Source: Sweltsa coloradensis (Eukaryota; Arthropoda; Insecta; Plecoptera; Chloroperlidae). Taken from it: a stretch of 64,000 bases of DNA. Shown here one piece after another: positions 35,701 to 43,258 of the stretch. Below the pieces are notes generated by a model, which saw only the letters and a list, made by a program, of their open reading frames with translations, was not told the DNA's origin and ran no database searches. Position numbers and translations under genes: made by a program. The DNA lies in the NCBI GenBank assembly GCA_024449915.1, contig JAMZAV010001291.1:186001-250000 (forward strand), read 5' to 3'. The stretch's first letter is position 1. Each line of letters opens with the position of its first letter.

Positions 35701-38700
35701 AGAGATTTCGAAGGTCTCTTCCAATTTTCATCAAGATCGCATATGCCGTTTGCCCGGAATCGTGCAAACAAACAGACAGAAAAAAAAAAGCAAAAAAAAA
35801 CATTGGAGCTAAATTTTTTGAGGAGTCAGTGAAATTGAAGTCTTTGCTTTGCTCATCCAACAAATATAGCCTAAATTGTATTATTATGCAGTGCCAATTT
35901 TAACTTTATTTAGGCCTAACTGTATTTATTTAAACCAGAATGAAGTATAACAGCTGCAATTATATTACTTTTCTATCAATATTGCTCTGAATATACTTAT
36001 TATATCAATTGTTAACAAAATAAACTGTAGCCTACTTATATGAAGAGCCTATTTTAAACATTGAATGCTTACTAATACTTTCTACATACACGTACCTACC
36101 TAGGCTATGCCTACATGTTGTGGTTTGCTGGTACTAATCAAATATTTAGATGTAAATTTTTCTTGTAGCTTTGCATACATATACCCTAGATATCCTATCC
36201 TGGACAACACGGTGGAAACTGTTTGTACTAGGGATACTGTATACATTTTCTTATGTCCAATAAAAAATTATTTAAAACATTATTACTATATATACAAAAG
36301 TTTGTTTATGTAGGCATACCGTACCTGAGGCTTAAATGGCTTGTATTGGCTTCTATTATAGATAATAGAAATGGAAACATACTGTAATAAACATGTTTGA
36401 GTGGGGGGTGGGTAGGGTTGCCATATTTCCCAGATTGAAATTCGGGACTTTGGTAGGAACTGAGGGGACAGAAGGGGTCTTTGCCCCAGTCGCCGGTGGT
36501 GAAATTTTTTGGGGGGACTTTTTCGACGTAAGTGCCCAGAAAACGACATTTAAGCATTACATTTTCCATGTTTATCCATCCATGATAGAATGCACAATTT
36601 CATAAATTAAGGTGATATTGGGTAGGGTTGAGTACTAGGAACTAGAGATACCATTAAGTTTAAAACAAACTACAGTATTCTATTCGTTTTTAAACAGAAA
36701 AACAATTTAATATTCTATTCAGTAACTTCTGTTTCCTTAGGCCTGTCTTCCAAGCTGATTAGCTTCATCACCTTTTTTTCTTAAGACCAGTCATATTTTT
36801 GTGAGGAACTTATTCCAGCCAACAACTTAGAATTACTTTTAATAAAATCATAAAACTCTGTGCATTTTACACCCTTAAAGTTATATTGCACAAGGAGGAT
36901 TGATCTTACAGAACTAATGAAAATGCCACATTTAAACCGTCATTCTGTCAAAAACAACAGTTTTGAAACAATTACAAGTATGAGTAGGACTAGGATTTGG
37001 AAATCGGGACATTCCCGAATATAAATAGAAAAAAAATAATTAAAATAGCCTACAGAGTTCAAAATCAGGGCAATCCTGATTTTTCGGGACGAATGGCAAC
37101 CCTAGGGGTGGAACCATGAAAGGTACAAAAGGATGATGACTTTGTGTAAGGCTATTAAATATCACTGAAGACGGCTTACCTAAAAAATGTTAGGTAGGTC
37201 CCACAGACACAAATAATAGATGAGGAGACGAGTTTCTAGGCGTATTTCTTAAATTCTATCTTGGGAATCAGTTTTTTGTATTGTTTTATAAGCCTATTTA
37301 AATTTTTATTATAGCCTACATTATTTTGTAATTAAATTGTGATTGTCAATTTTATAATAGGGTACCAGATACCTGATTGTATACGGGTATTTAATTAGAC
37401 GAGTGAGCGAAGCGAATGAGGATTACAATTCAAGATAAACGGCGCTTATTCTGTGACTCTGTGCATGTGTGTGTGTGTAGGCCTACTATAAAAACCAGAC
37501 GAATCGCTGAACAGATTGCACTGAAATTTTAAACAGACATCCGGTACCTCTTAACTGAGAACTGGTATAAAAATCAGCTAGATCCATTGCAATTTAAACC
37601 TACAAAAAAAAAATGAAAAATAGGCTGCAACTGTGTACAGGAATTATTTTAACGACGATGGTTTTGTTTTGGAAAAATATTTTTTGTTTGCTATAGGGCC
37701 ATGGTCAAACTAATCTCCCACCAGAGCACAGAACGATCATGGTTTGGTCACAGACGTCTGGACGTTGATAAATAGGAATTTTTACATTTTGATGGCAGTG
37801 CATTAATGTTGTGGTGGGTGACAGATTTCCCACCAGAGTGCAGAACGATCGACGTTTGGTCACCGCCATGTGTTAGTTCCAGTTCCACTGGAACCACAAT
37901 GTAAAGATTCCTGTGACCAAACCCCGATCATTCGATCCTGGCGGAGAATCCGGGCGAACCAGCTTGGAATTGCATGTAGGCTAGTGACCTAAGTGTATCG
38001 AATCTTGCATGCTCAAGGTAGGCTTACCCCCAAATTCCGCTCGGAAAATTGAGTATACTTTGCAATCTTTACATGTATTTTGTACTAGCTAAAAGAAGCA
38101 AAGTGCACAAGCCGTAAAATTAGTGACTGTTTTACAAAAGTAACGGCTGGGAATGAGGAACTTGAGATCGCTGGAGGTAGGTAGGACCGTAGGGTTTGGG
38201 GGGCTCCGTCCCCCAAACCCCCCGTGCTTGGTCCCTTTCCCTTGAATGTACATGGCACATGGGTAAATAATTATTTGTCCTAGATTTTCTTCTGAGAAAT
38301 ATGGTAACCCTAGCCCTATGCATTATTGAAAACTAAAAATTAAGTTTCATATTATGTTGGATGCTTCCTGGCTGAGCAAATAGCTTTATATGTGCCAACT
38401 GCCAAATGTGTCCTATTAAATAAATACCGGTAATAAATGAATTGTATTTAGAGTCTACCCAGTAGGCCTACCCACTCAGTTATATTTCTGATTTTCAGTG
38501 GGGGACAGTATTCCCTGTTAGCTTTCGTAATATTGGCACAGGATGGGAACGATATCGTTTGACGGTTGTGATAGTTTAGGCATGAAACAAATGGTGGAAG
38601 ATAGGATGACCAAGAGAATGTATGAAAAAAGGATTGAAGAAGCAAGAAGAAGACTAGGGAGGCCAAGAAAGAGATACCATAGCAGGAGACTTAAGGCAAG

Positions 38701-41700
38701 AGGAGAGAGCTGGCAAGATGTGAAAGAGATACAATTACTGTGGGAGGATAGAAAGAAGTGGGAAAATTTGGTTGCTAAACTAAAGCTGACCCTACCAGAA
38801 GCAGGAAACGGTGCTGGATAATGATGGTGATGAACTTGGCACTTGATAAATAAATAAATAAGATTTTGCGGTAATGCCAAAGACACTCGTTTGTGTAGGC
38901 CTATGGCTTTTAAACTAATAAAAATGAGTACAGGGTCCCGTTACTCAACTATATTCATCTTCAAGCCATTGTCTTTGCATTTGATATTCCTGTGCAAGGC
39001 TTAGGGGTTCAGATGCTGTCAAAAGTTGAAGCTCTGGGGATTGCATCCACTCGTGATATCTGAGAAAATAATCACATTTCAAGATGTGTCACTTAAAAAG
39101 AAACTCTCTGTACAACCACTTCACAAATACAAAAGCAAGCTTTATGCATCTTCATCTCCATACATAGGTAGGCCTACACTAGTCAATAGTTAAATTTTAT
39201 AACAAGATACAAATGAAACAAAACAATGAATCCCCGAAATGGGCAGTGACATTACGTGTTGGACCACAATCTCAATCTTTTCAGCAGGGGTAGGGCCTAC
39301 CTATTATTTACTAACTAGTGGCGCGTTTCCAAATGTGTTGAAAATACTTTCAGCATGATTGGCTTGTTTCCTTTAAAGGGCGTTTACTGTCTCGCGTTGC
39401 GTGCGATGCGGTAGCCGCAAATAAATCGCACGTGGATTTTGCATGTGTCATTTACTGATGCTTCATGCGCAGCGCCTAAAACGGATGCGCGGGTTTTTTG
39501 TGGTTGCACGGAATTGTGGGTAAACTCGAAATGGCGAGCGAAAAAGTTGAACCAAGTTCTAGTTTTGCACACCTCGAGACTTTACCAAATCGCAACCGCC
39601 ACTGACGCGGTAACCCAGTTCTCTGATTGACAGCACTCGAGTTGCGTAGCACCAAACGCAGTCAGTAAGGCCGCGTTTCCATAACTTTGGTTTCGTCTTA
39701 AGAAATTGTTATTGGTTATGGTAACAAGAAATCCAATATCCTGATTGGTTAGTAATGTTTCAGTGGCCTGTCATAATGAAGTTACTCCTTTTCATTGGTC
39801 GTCGAATGAATAACAAAACGTCTGATTGGTCCGTCATAAGTATTATGGTTTTGTTATAACAATTTCTTAGGACAAAAACGGGTAAACCTGTAGTAGAGCG
39901 GACGTGGGTATGGCTAATACTCCACCTACAAAACCTTTAACGTCGCTATTTTAATTATAAAGGACTTTCAACGGAAAAGTACTTTCGCTTAAAATAGTGA
40001 CGTTAAAGGTTTAGAAGGTACTTTAGATTTAAAACAGCAACGTTAAAGGTTTTGTAAATGGTTTTGTAGGTGGAGTATTAGCCGCTATAATACCCACGTC
40101 CGCTCTACTACAGGTTTACCCAAAAAGGTAAACAATTTGGCACTCTTGTCGCTAAGCGGTTTCAACTTTCAACCAACTTTCAACCACACTTTTTTCCCAA
40201 TAAAATCAATGGAAAACAACTACAAATTAGAAATAAGTTAATATTAAGAACGTATAGTGAGTAATTAATAGTAAACACTCTCGAATTAGGCCTACACGAA
40301 TAATGTCAAATAATTGGATGAGCGTAGCGAGCGAAGCGAAGATTCCATTTCACTACACTGGAGAAAAAAATCCGGAATGTTTTTTTTTCTTTCTTTCTTT
40401 CTTTCTTTTTTTTGTATTTTTGTCTGTCTGTTAACACGATTCCGGCTAAACCGATACTCCGATTGCGATGAAATTTTATGGATGCCTTCGAAATCTCTGA
40501 ACTAAGAACTGCCACCTTTTTGAGCGCAATCGAAAAATTATTTCTCATGAAAATCGCAATTTTACGATTTTTTTCGATTTTTTAAAAATTTCTTCGACTT
40601 ATAACTCCTACATGCTTTATCCGATTGTAATGATTTTTTCACAGAACCTTAATTTTATGAATTGATATATTCGTGTGAAATTTGAGCGTAATCAAATAAT
40701 TATTTCTCATGAAAATCGCAATTTTACGATTTTTTTTATTTCTTAAATTACAATTAATTTAAAAAAATTAAGTTAATTTTTTATTTAATTTGATTTAATT
40801 TAAAAAAAATTTCAACAAAGTTCTGATTTTTTCACAGAACAACAGAAAATCCGCATAACACATGGCAGCTCAATGCACCAATTACGCTCATCCAACAACG
40901 CGGCAGGACTTAAGCGTTTTCCTAGTTTACATTATTGAACATGAACGTCGTCTCACTCTGATCAACGCGCCATTTTGGATTTTGGCTATGTCATTGTCAT
41001 TTACTTAGTAGGTATACCAAGCCTTTTTGCGATATTGTGGTTATTGTAATAGGGCCTAAGTAATTTATAAATATGTTATTGTTATTAAGTAAACATTTAA
41101 ATAGTCGAATAACACAGGGGTTTGGGGGCGGAGCCCCCGACGGGGTCCAGGGGCAGAGCCCCGGCGGGGGCCGGGGGGCTGGCCCCCCAGAACAGAATGA
41201 GGTACAAACAAACAAACACGACAGGGACCGCAGGACAAACAAAAACAGACCGAATTAAACGTAAGTTTGGTGTGTACGTCGGAGAATGGAGAGACTTTGC
41301 TAAAATGGTTGCCGTGATCAACTAATAACAGTGAAATTAGTCTGCGAGTAATTGTGTTCGGAACTCTTTCGGTTGGTATGGACAGTTTTTGATCAGTAGG
41401 TACTTTAGATTAAAAATAGCGACATTAAAGGTTTTGTAGGTACTTTAGATTTAAAATAGCAACGTTAAAGGTTTCGTAGGTAGGCCTACACATAAAAATA
41501 AACTGTCCATACCAACCAAAAGAGTAGGCCCTACCTTGTGTTCACCTATGTAATTGTTTCTTTTGCAAAGTGGTAATTGATAATAAATAATTGATATTGA
41601 ATTTTTACACATTTATTTCTAATTTGTAGTTGTTTTCCATTGATTTTATTGGGAAAAAAGTGTGGTTGAAAGTTGGACCCGCTTAGCGACAAGAGTTCCA

Positions 41701-42043
41701 ACAATTTAACACGTATTTCCTATCCCCTTATAACTAAACCAATTTGTGGGAACGCGGCCTAAACGCACCTTTATGTATGTTATGTAGGCCTAGGCCTATG
41801 TCTGAACACCCTTGTTGAACGCGAATAATCTTTGCCGTTAAAGCGCCCTAAAACTACTAGGGGCCTAGGCCTACTTCCCTTGTAGAGGTTATGTCATCAC
41901 ATAGAGATTATGTTTTGGCCGCTAAGGAGATAGGTAGGTTCTAGACCTAGGCCTGCTTTTACTTACTTGGGCACATGTATGCTTTTATATGGAACCAACA
42001 CCACTTTCTCTCCTGTTTTTCTGAGATTACTATTAGAACGCAT
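27698..42043 (-). CDS. NAT9: NAT9, GNAT-family N-acetyltransferase 9 (whole gene)
   Basis: Minus-strand exons 42043-41967, 39059-38950, 30585-30529, 29312-29169, 29054-28960 and 27835-27698 join in frame: 621 nt, 206 aa plus stop; human NAT9 is 207 aa. Recognised by GEKVVLVPYKSIHVP, YHEWMQSPELQLLTASEPL, CTFIILDKQVF, MIGDTNLF, IMIAEPTARGK, KIGLDNAKSISMFKKIGF and TSEVFQEVT. The acetyl-CoA motif R-x-x-G-x-G reads R114-G-K-R117-C-G119, so the middle glycine is replaced. NAT9 is a cytosolic acetyltransferase; the Drosophila homologue has been linked to microtubule stability. Introns are up to 8.4 kb and filled with repeats. It faces ENOX head to head. An ATTAAA on the minus strand about 50 nt past the stop could be the poly(A) signal. 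Confidence 0.95.
27865..28190 (+). repeat. Truncated ACTAGGAAAACGC-family copy
   Basis: ACTAGGAAGCTTCGCAAACG then GTTGTTGGATGAGCG and two internal units (GATTGCACTCAAATTTCACA). Ends abruptly at AATTAAGGTTCT. Lies in NAT9 intron 5. Confidence 0.65.
28191..28959. other. NAT9 intron 5 remainder; possible retroelement 3' tail
   Basis: ATAACTGAATAGGATAGACG followed by TTAAATAAATAATAAA and ACATACATACAT near 28618-28680 resembles the tail of a plus-strand SINE/LINE. Nothing coding. Confidence 0.4.
28960..29054 (-). CDS. NAT9: NAT9 exon 5 (GNAT motif B)
   Basis: CEELGVHKYQVKIGLDNAKS then ISMFKKIGFTE, the conserved N-x-x-S-I-x-x-F-x-K-x-x-F pattern. Acceptor TACTTTTAG, donor GTAAGA, phase 0 out. Confidence 0.95.
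29169..29312 (-). CDS. NAT9: NAT9 exon 4 (acetyl-CoA motif)
   Basis: AMIGDTNLFIVNGEEEPWVA then EAEIMIAEPTARGKRCGWEA, the GNAT core strand and pyrophosphate loop. Codon 117 is CGA (Arg) where relatives have Gly. Donor GTAAAT. Confidence 0.94.
29313..30528. other. NAT9 intron 3
   Basis: About 1.2 kb, AT-rich, no repeat or gene recognised with confidence; contains a short ATT repeat near 29990. Confidence 0.45.
30529..30585 (-). CDS. NAT9: NAT9 exon 3
   Basis: 57-nt exon encoding CTFIILDKQVFDTTGDEI between acceptor CTTTTACAG and donor GTAAAT. Too short for ordinary ORF calls; placed by homology and phase. Confidence 0.92.
31162..31933 (+). mobile_element. ACTAGGAAAACGC-family element, tandem copy 1
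   Basis: Full-length 0.77-kb copy with about three internal units of roughly 160 bp, each carrying GATTGCGCTCAAA...AAGCATGTAGGTGTTATAAG. Flanked by ATT on both sides; abuts a second copy. Confidence 0.8.
31934..32712 (+). mobile_element. ACTAGGAAAACGC-family element, tandem copy 2
   Basis: Starts ACTAGGAAAACGCTTAAGTC immediately after copy 1 and ends GCTATGCTCATCCAA. Same internal repeat organisation, diverged by scattered substitutions from copy 1. Confidence 0.8.
32713..32753. repeat. (ATT)n microsatellite
   Basis: About 13 ATT units immediately after the tandem element pair. Confidence 0.95.
33480..34400. repeat. Tandem repeat, unit about 285-305 bp, roughly 3 copies
   Basis: GCGATATTCCACCCCCAACA-like landmarks fall at 33503, 33808, 34094 and 34376. 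Each is followed by AATTCATAGCTCTAA and ACCTTGATTTCCAGCATTCA. Units differ by small indels. In NAT9 intron 2. Confidence 0.85.
34718..35226. repeat. 509-bp near-perfect hairpin (giant inverted repeat)
   Basis: Arms of about 240 bp, from ATCCCCCCAAAATAC outward to ACTTGGC(T/C)ATTGA at the centre, with a loop of about 24 nt (TTTTGGTACGAGGACTC region). Only a handful of mismatches. Both arms keep the same open frame beginning MAWRSSTGEMILLLFN. The peptide is not recognised and may be fortuitous. Confidence 0.93.
35275..35866 (+). repeat. Divergent ACTAGGAAAACGC-family copy
   Basis: CTAGGAAAACGCTAAAGTAC then GTTGATGGATGAGC; right end GCTTTGCTCATCCAAC. Shares AACGTGGCAGGTCTAAGTTC with the family but is otherwise diverged. 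Confidence 0.6.
36413..37104. mobile_element. hAT-type MITE, TAGGGTTGCCA ends
   Basis: TAGGGTTGCCATATTTCCC to GACGAATGGCAACCCTA, 692 bp, flanked by GGGGTGGG (36405-36412) and GGGGTGGA (37105-37112), a 7/8 TSD. No transposase. Confidence 0.82.
37394..38100 (+). repeat. Family B repeat, 3'-truncated copy
   Basis: TTAGACGAGTGAGCGAAGCG, a GT repeat, GAATCGCTGAACAGATTGCA and AAACAGACATCCGGTAC, then AAATTCCGCTCGGAAAATTG near 38034; the same blocks in the same order as at 50686-51110. The tRNA-like part is missing. Confidence 0.65.
38190..38224. repeat. GC palindrome, GGGTTTGGGGGG type
   Basis: GGGTTTGGGGGG-CTCCGT-CCCCCCAAACCC-like hairpin. A relative with GGGGTTTGGGGGCGGAGCC is at 41117. Confidence 0.7.
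38455..38515 (-). repeat. SINE family A tail only
   Basis: On the minus strand: GTCCCCCACTGAAAATCAG, ATATAACTGAGTGGGTAG, matching the 3' ends at 26702 and 59986. The head is absent. Confidence 0.7.
38539..38862 (+). mobile_element. LINE C-terminal fragment (RKR-rich end)
   Basis: KRMYEKRIEEARRRLGRPRK then WEDRKKWENLVAKLKL, the same C-terminal block as the minus-strand fragment at 56987-57371. Ends in a TAATGATGGTGATGA / (AATA)n 3' tail. Lies in NAT9 intron 2. Confidence 0.75.
38950..39059 (-). CDS. NAT9: NAT9 exon 2
   Basis: Acceptor ATTTTCTCAG; encodes YHEWMQSPELQLLTASEPLS then LAQEYQMQRQWLEDEY. The donor GTTGAG is weak but both phases fit (K26 and K63 are split codons). Confidence 0.93.
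39880..40121. mobile_element. Fold-back MITE nested in the composite element
   Basis: GGGTAAACCTGTAGTAGAGC at one end and its inverse at the other, with AACCTTTAACGTCGC-type palindromic units in the centre. 242 bp. Confidence 0.75.
40311..40926 (-). mobile_element. ACTAGGAAAACGC-family element, minus copy
   Basis: Plus strand starts TTGGATGAGCGTAGCGAGCG and ends CTTAAGCGTTTTCCTAGT; about 616 bp with fewer internal units than the tandem pair. Inserted inside the composite TIR element. Confidence 0.8.
41117..41190. repeat. GC-rich palindromic cluster
   Basis: Three nested hairpins: GGGGGCGGAGCCCCC, GGGGCAGAGCCCC and GGGGGGCTGGCCCCCC. Strikingly GC-rich in an AT-rich setting. Resembles REP-type palindromes; no protein called although frames are open. 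Confidence 0.75.
41967..42043 (-). CDS. NAT9: NAT9 exon 1 (start codon)
   Basis: ATG at 42043-42041; MRSNSNLRKTGEKVVLVPYK and SIHVP, then the strong donor GTAAGT, phase 2. Aligns with the human N-terminus ending GKKVVLVPYTSEHVPSR. Confidence 0.93.
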
Positions 42044-42104
42044 TTTGCGAGCCTAGGCCCTTGCCTCCATAAACAAACACAAACGTCAGTTTAAAAATTA
42101 GCAG

Positions 42105-42420
42105 GCACGCCACCGGCGTGAAGCTAGCGGCCGGCTCCCGGCTCCCAGCTCTCGGAATATTCATTGCTACCAACATATAAAAATAAATATCGCTAAATTG
42201 TTATTTAACAACAACAATTATTGTTAAGCCTAGGAGGCTACTCTTACGTACCGTGAGAATAGACTCGGCCAATTAATATTTATGTTAGCAATATCAGATG
42301 CTATCATGCGAAAAGATGTTGAAACAATGCATTTTAACAATTGAGCGATATTTATTTTTATATGTTGGTAGCAATGTATATCGAGGCTGAGGAGCGGCCG
42401 CTGACTTCACGCGGTGTATT
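42105..42420. repeat. Fold-back repeat in the divergent promoter
   Basis: ATTGCTACCAACATATAAAA (from about 42162) pairs with its inverse at about 42356-42376, and CACCGGCGTGAAG pairs with CTTCACGCGGTGT further out. Confidence 0.7.
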
Positions 42421-42427
42421 TTACATA

Positions 42428-43069
42428 TGGCGTTTTCCACTGGCCGCATGATGCGCACTGAGTGCAAGTAGCATATGCACTGGTCAGCTGAAAATCGCAC
42501 TCGTGCAAAAATATCGTATTCACTGGGAGGACGCACTCGGCTCCGTGCACTCGCAGTGCGCACTAGCCCGCACTGACTCCACAAGGGTCAGGGCAATCTT
42601 TTCAGTGCAACCGTATAGACCCTGCGAAATTGGTTTGTGTTGTTAGATTTGATCGACTTTCGTTGGATAGCAGCGACGATGAGTGATCAATCATGATAAA
42701 AATTGTCTCAGAGAAATCACAAACTACGTAGAAGATGTTAGTACACATGTATTCGACATAGAGGTAGATTGGCATAACATTTTAGTTGAGGTTATGTTTA
42801 TTGGTTTACTGTTTGGTCAAGTTGGGAACGGGCAAATATGGCATTGCCATTGCTTTCGACTTTTCCCCCATTCTCATCCACCACAATTGTTCGAAAGCGT
42901 ATGAAGAAATATTGATAGTGAGGATTGCCATCAATATTATGCACTGAAAAAATAATGCGTATTCCACTGACAGTTGCACTCGGCAGCACTGGTTGGCGTG
43001 CATCACGGTGATCCGTGAGTTCAGTGCGACACTGACGTCGCACTCAAGGCGGCCCAGTGGAAAACGCCA
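42428..43069. mobile_element. MITE with TGGCGTTTTCCACTGG TIR in the promoter
   Basis: TGGCGTTTTCCACTGGCCGC at the left, GCGGCCCAGTGGAAAACGCC at the right, ATA on both sides (42425-42427, 43070-43072). 642 bp, GC-richer than its surroundings, with repeats of GCACTGAGTGC-like motifs. Harbinger-like by TIR and 3-bp TSD. Confidence 0.83.
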
Positions 43070-43203
43070 ATAAAATGTTCAAAGGCCGTGAGTTAAAAAA
43101 CAGTGCCACGGAGTTACGCCATTTTGTGTGCTTGTGATAATTTTTCGTGTCAAGAAATTTAGCTATTAATATTCATTAAACTAAGTAATTATTATCTTCT
43201 TTG

Positions 43204-43258
43204 ATGGATTATAACTATCCAGGAAGTGGAAATCCCCCCCTTCCATCAGGACCTTTGA
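43204..43258 (+). CDS. ENOX-like: ENOX exon 1 (candidate start)
   Basis: MDYNYPGSGNPPLPSGPL then donor A/GTAAGT, phase 1. Exon 2 needs exactly one base, giving Asn then a Pro run, so composition and phase agree. It is 11.4 kb upstream of exon 2, and an intermediate exon cannot be excluded. Confidence 0.7.

Larger units (their letters stand above)
39669..41759. mobile_element. Composite TIR element, GGCCGCGTTTCC ends, TAA TSD
   Basis: GGCCGCGTTTCC at the left, GGGAACGCGGCC at the right, TAA at 39666-39668 and 41760-41762. A second pair of arms of about 100 bp (40140-40245 and 41600-41715, sharing CCACACTTTTTTCCC) lies inside. A 3-bp TAA target fits PIF/Harbinger-type elements. It carries nested insertions at 39880-40121 and 40311-40926 and has no transposase. 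In NAT9 intron 1. Confidence 0.7.
42044..43203. promoter_or_regulatory. Divergent NAT9/ENOX promoter interval
   Basis: The two ATGs face away from each other across 1,160 bp. The ENOX side (43070-43203) includes ACGCCATTTTGTG, a YY1-like GCCATTTT element; the NAT9 side is short and GC-rich. A fold-back (42105-42420) and a MITE (42428-43069) occupy most of the interval. Promoter function is inferred from gene layout only. Confidence 0.55.

Noticed and set aside
38518..38886. 122-aa minus-strand ORF
   Set aside because: Antisense of the LINE C-terminal fragment on the plus strand.
39531..39603. ATG with MASEKVEPSSSFAHLETLPN
   Set aside because: Closed by a stop after 24 codons with no donor that fits; next to transposon ends. 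Not enough to call a first exon.
41073..41325. Gly/Pro-rich ORFs over the GC cluster
   Set aside because: Products of the GC palindromes, open on both strands, with no similarity to known proteins.
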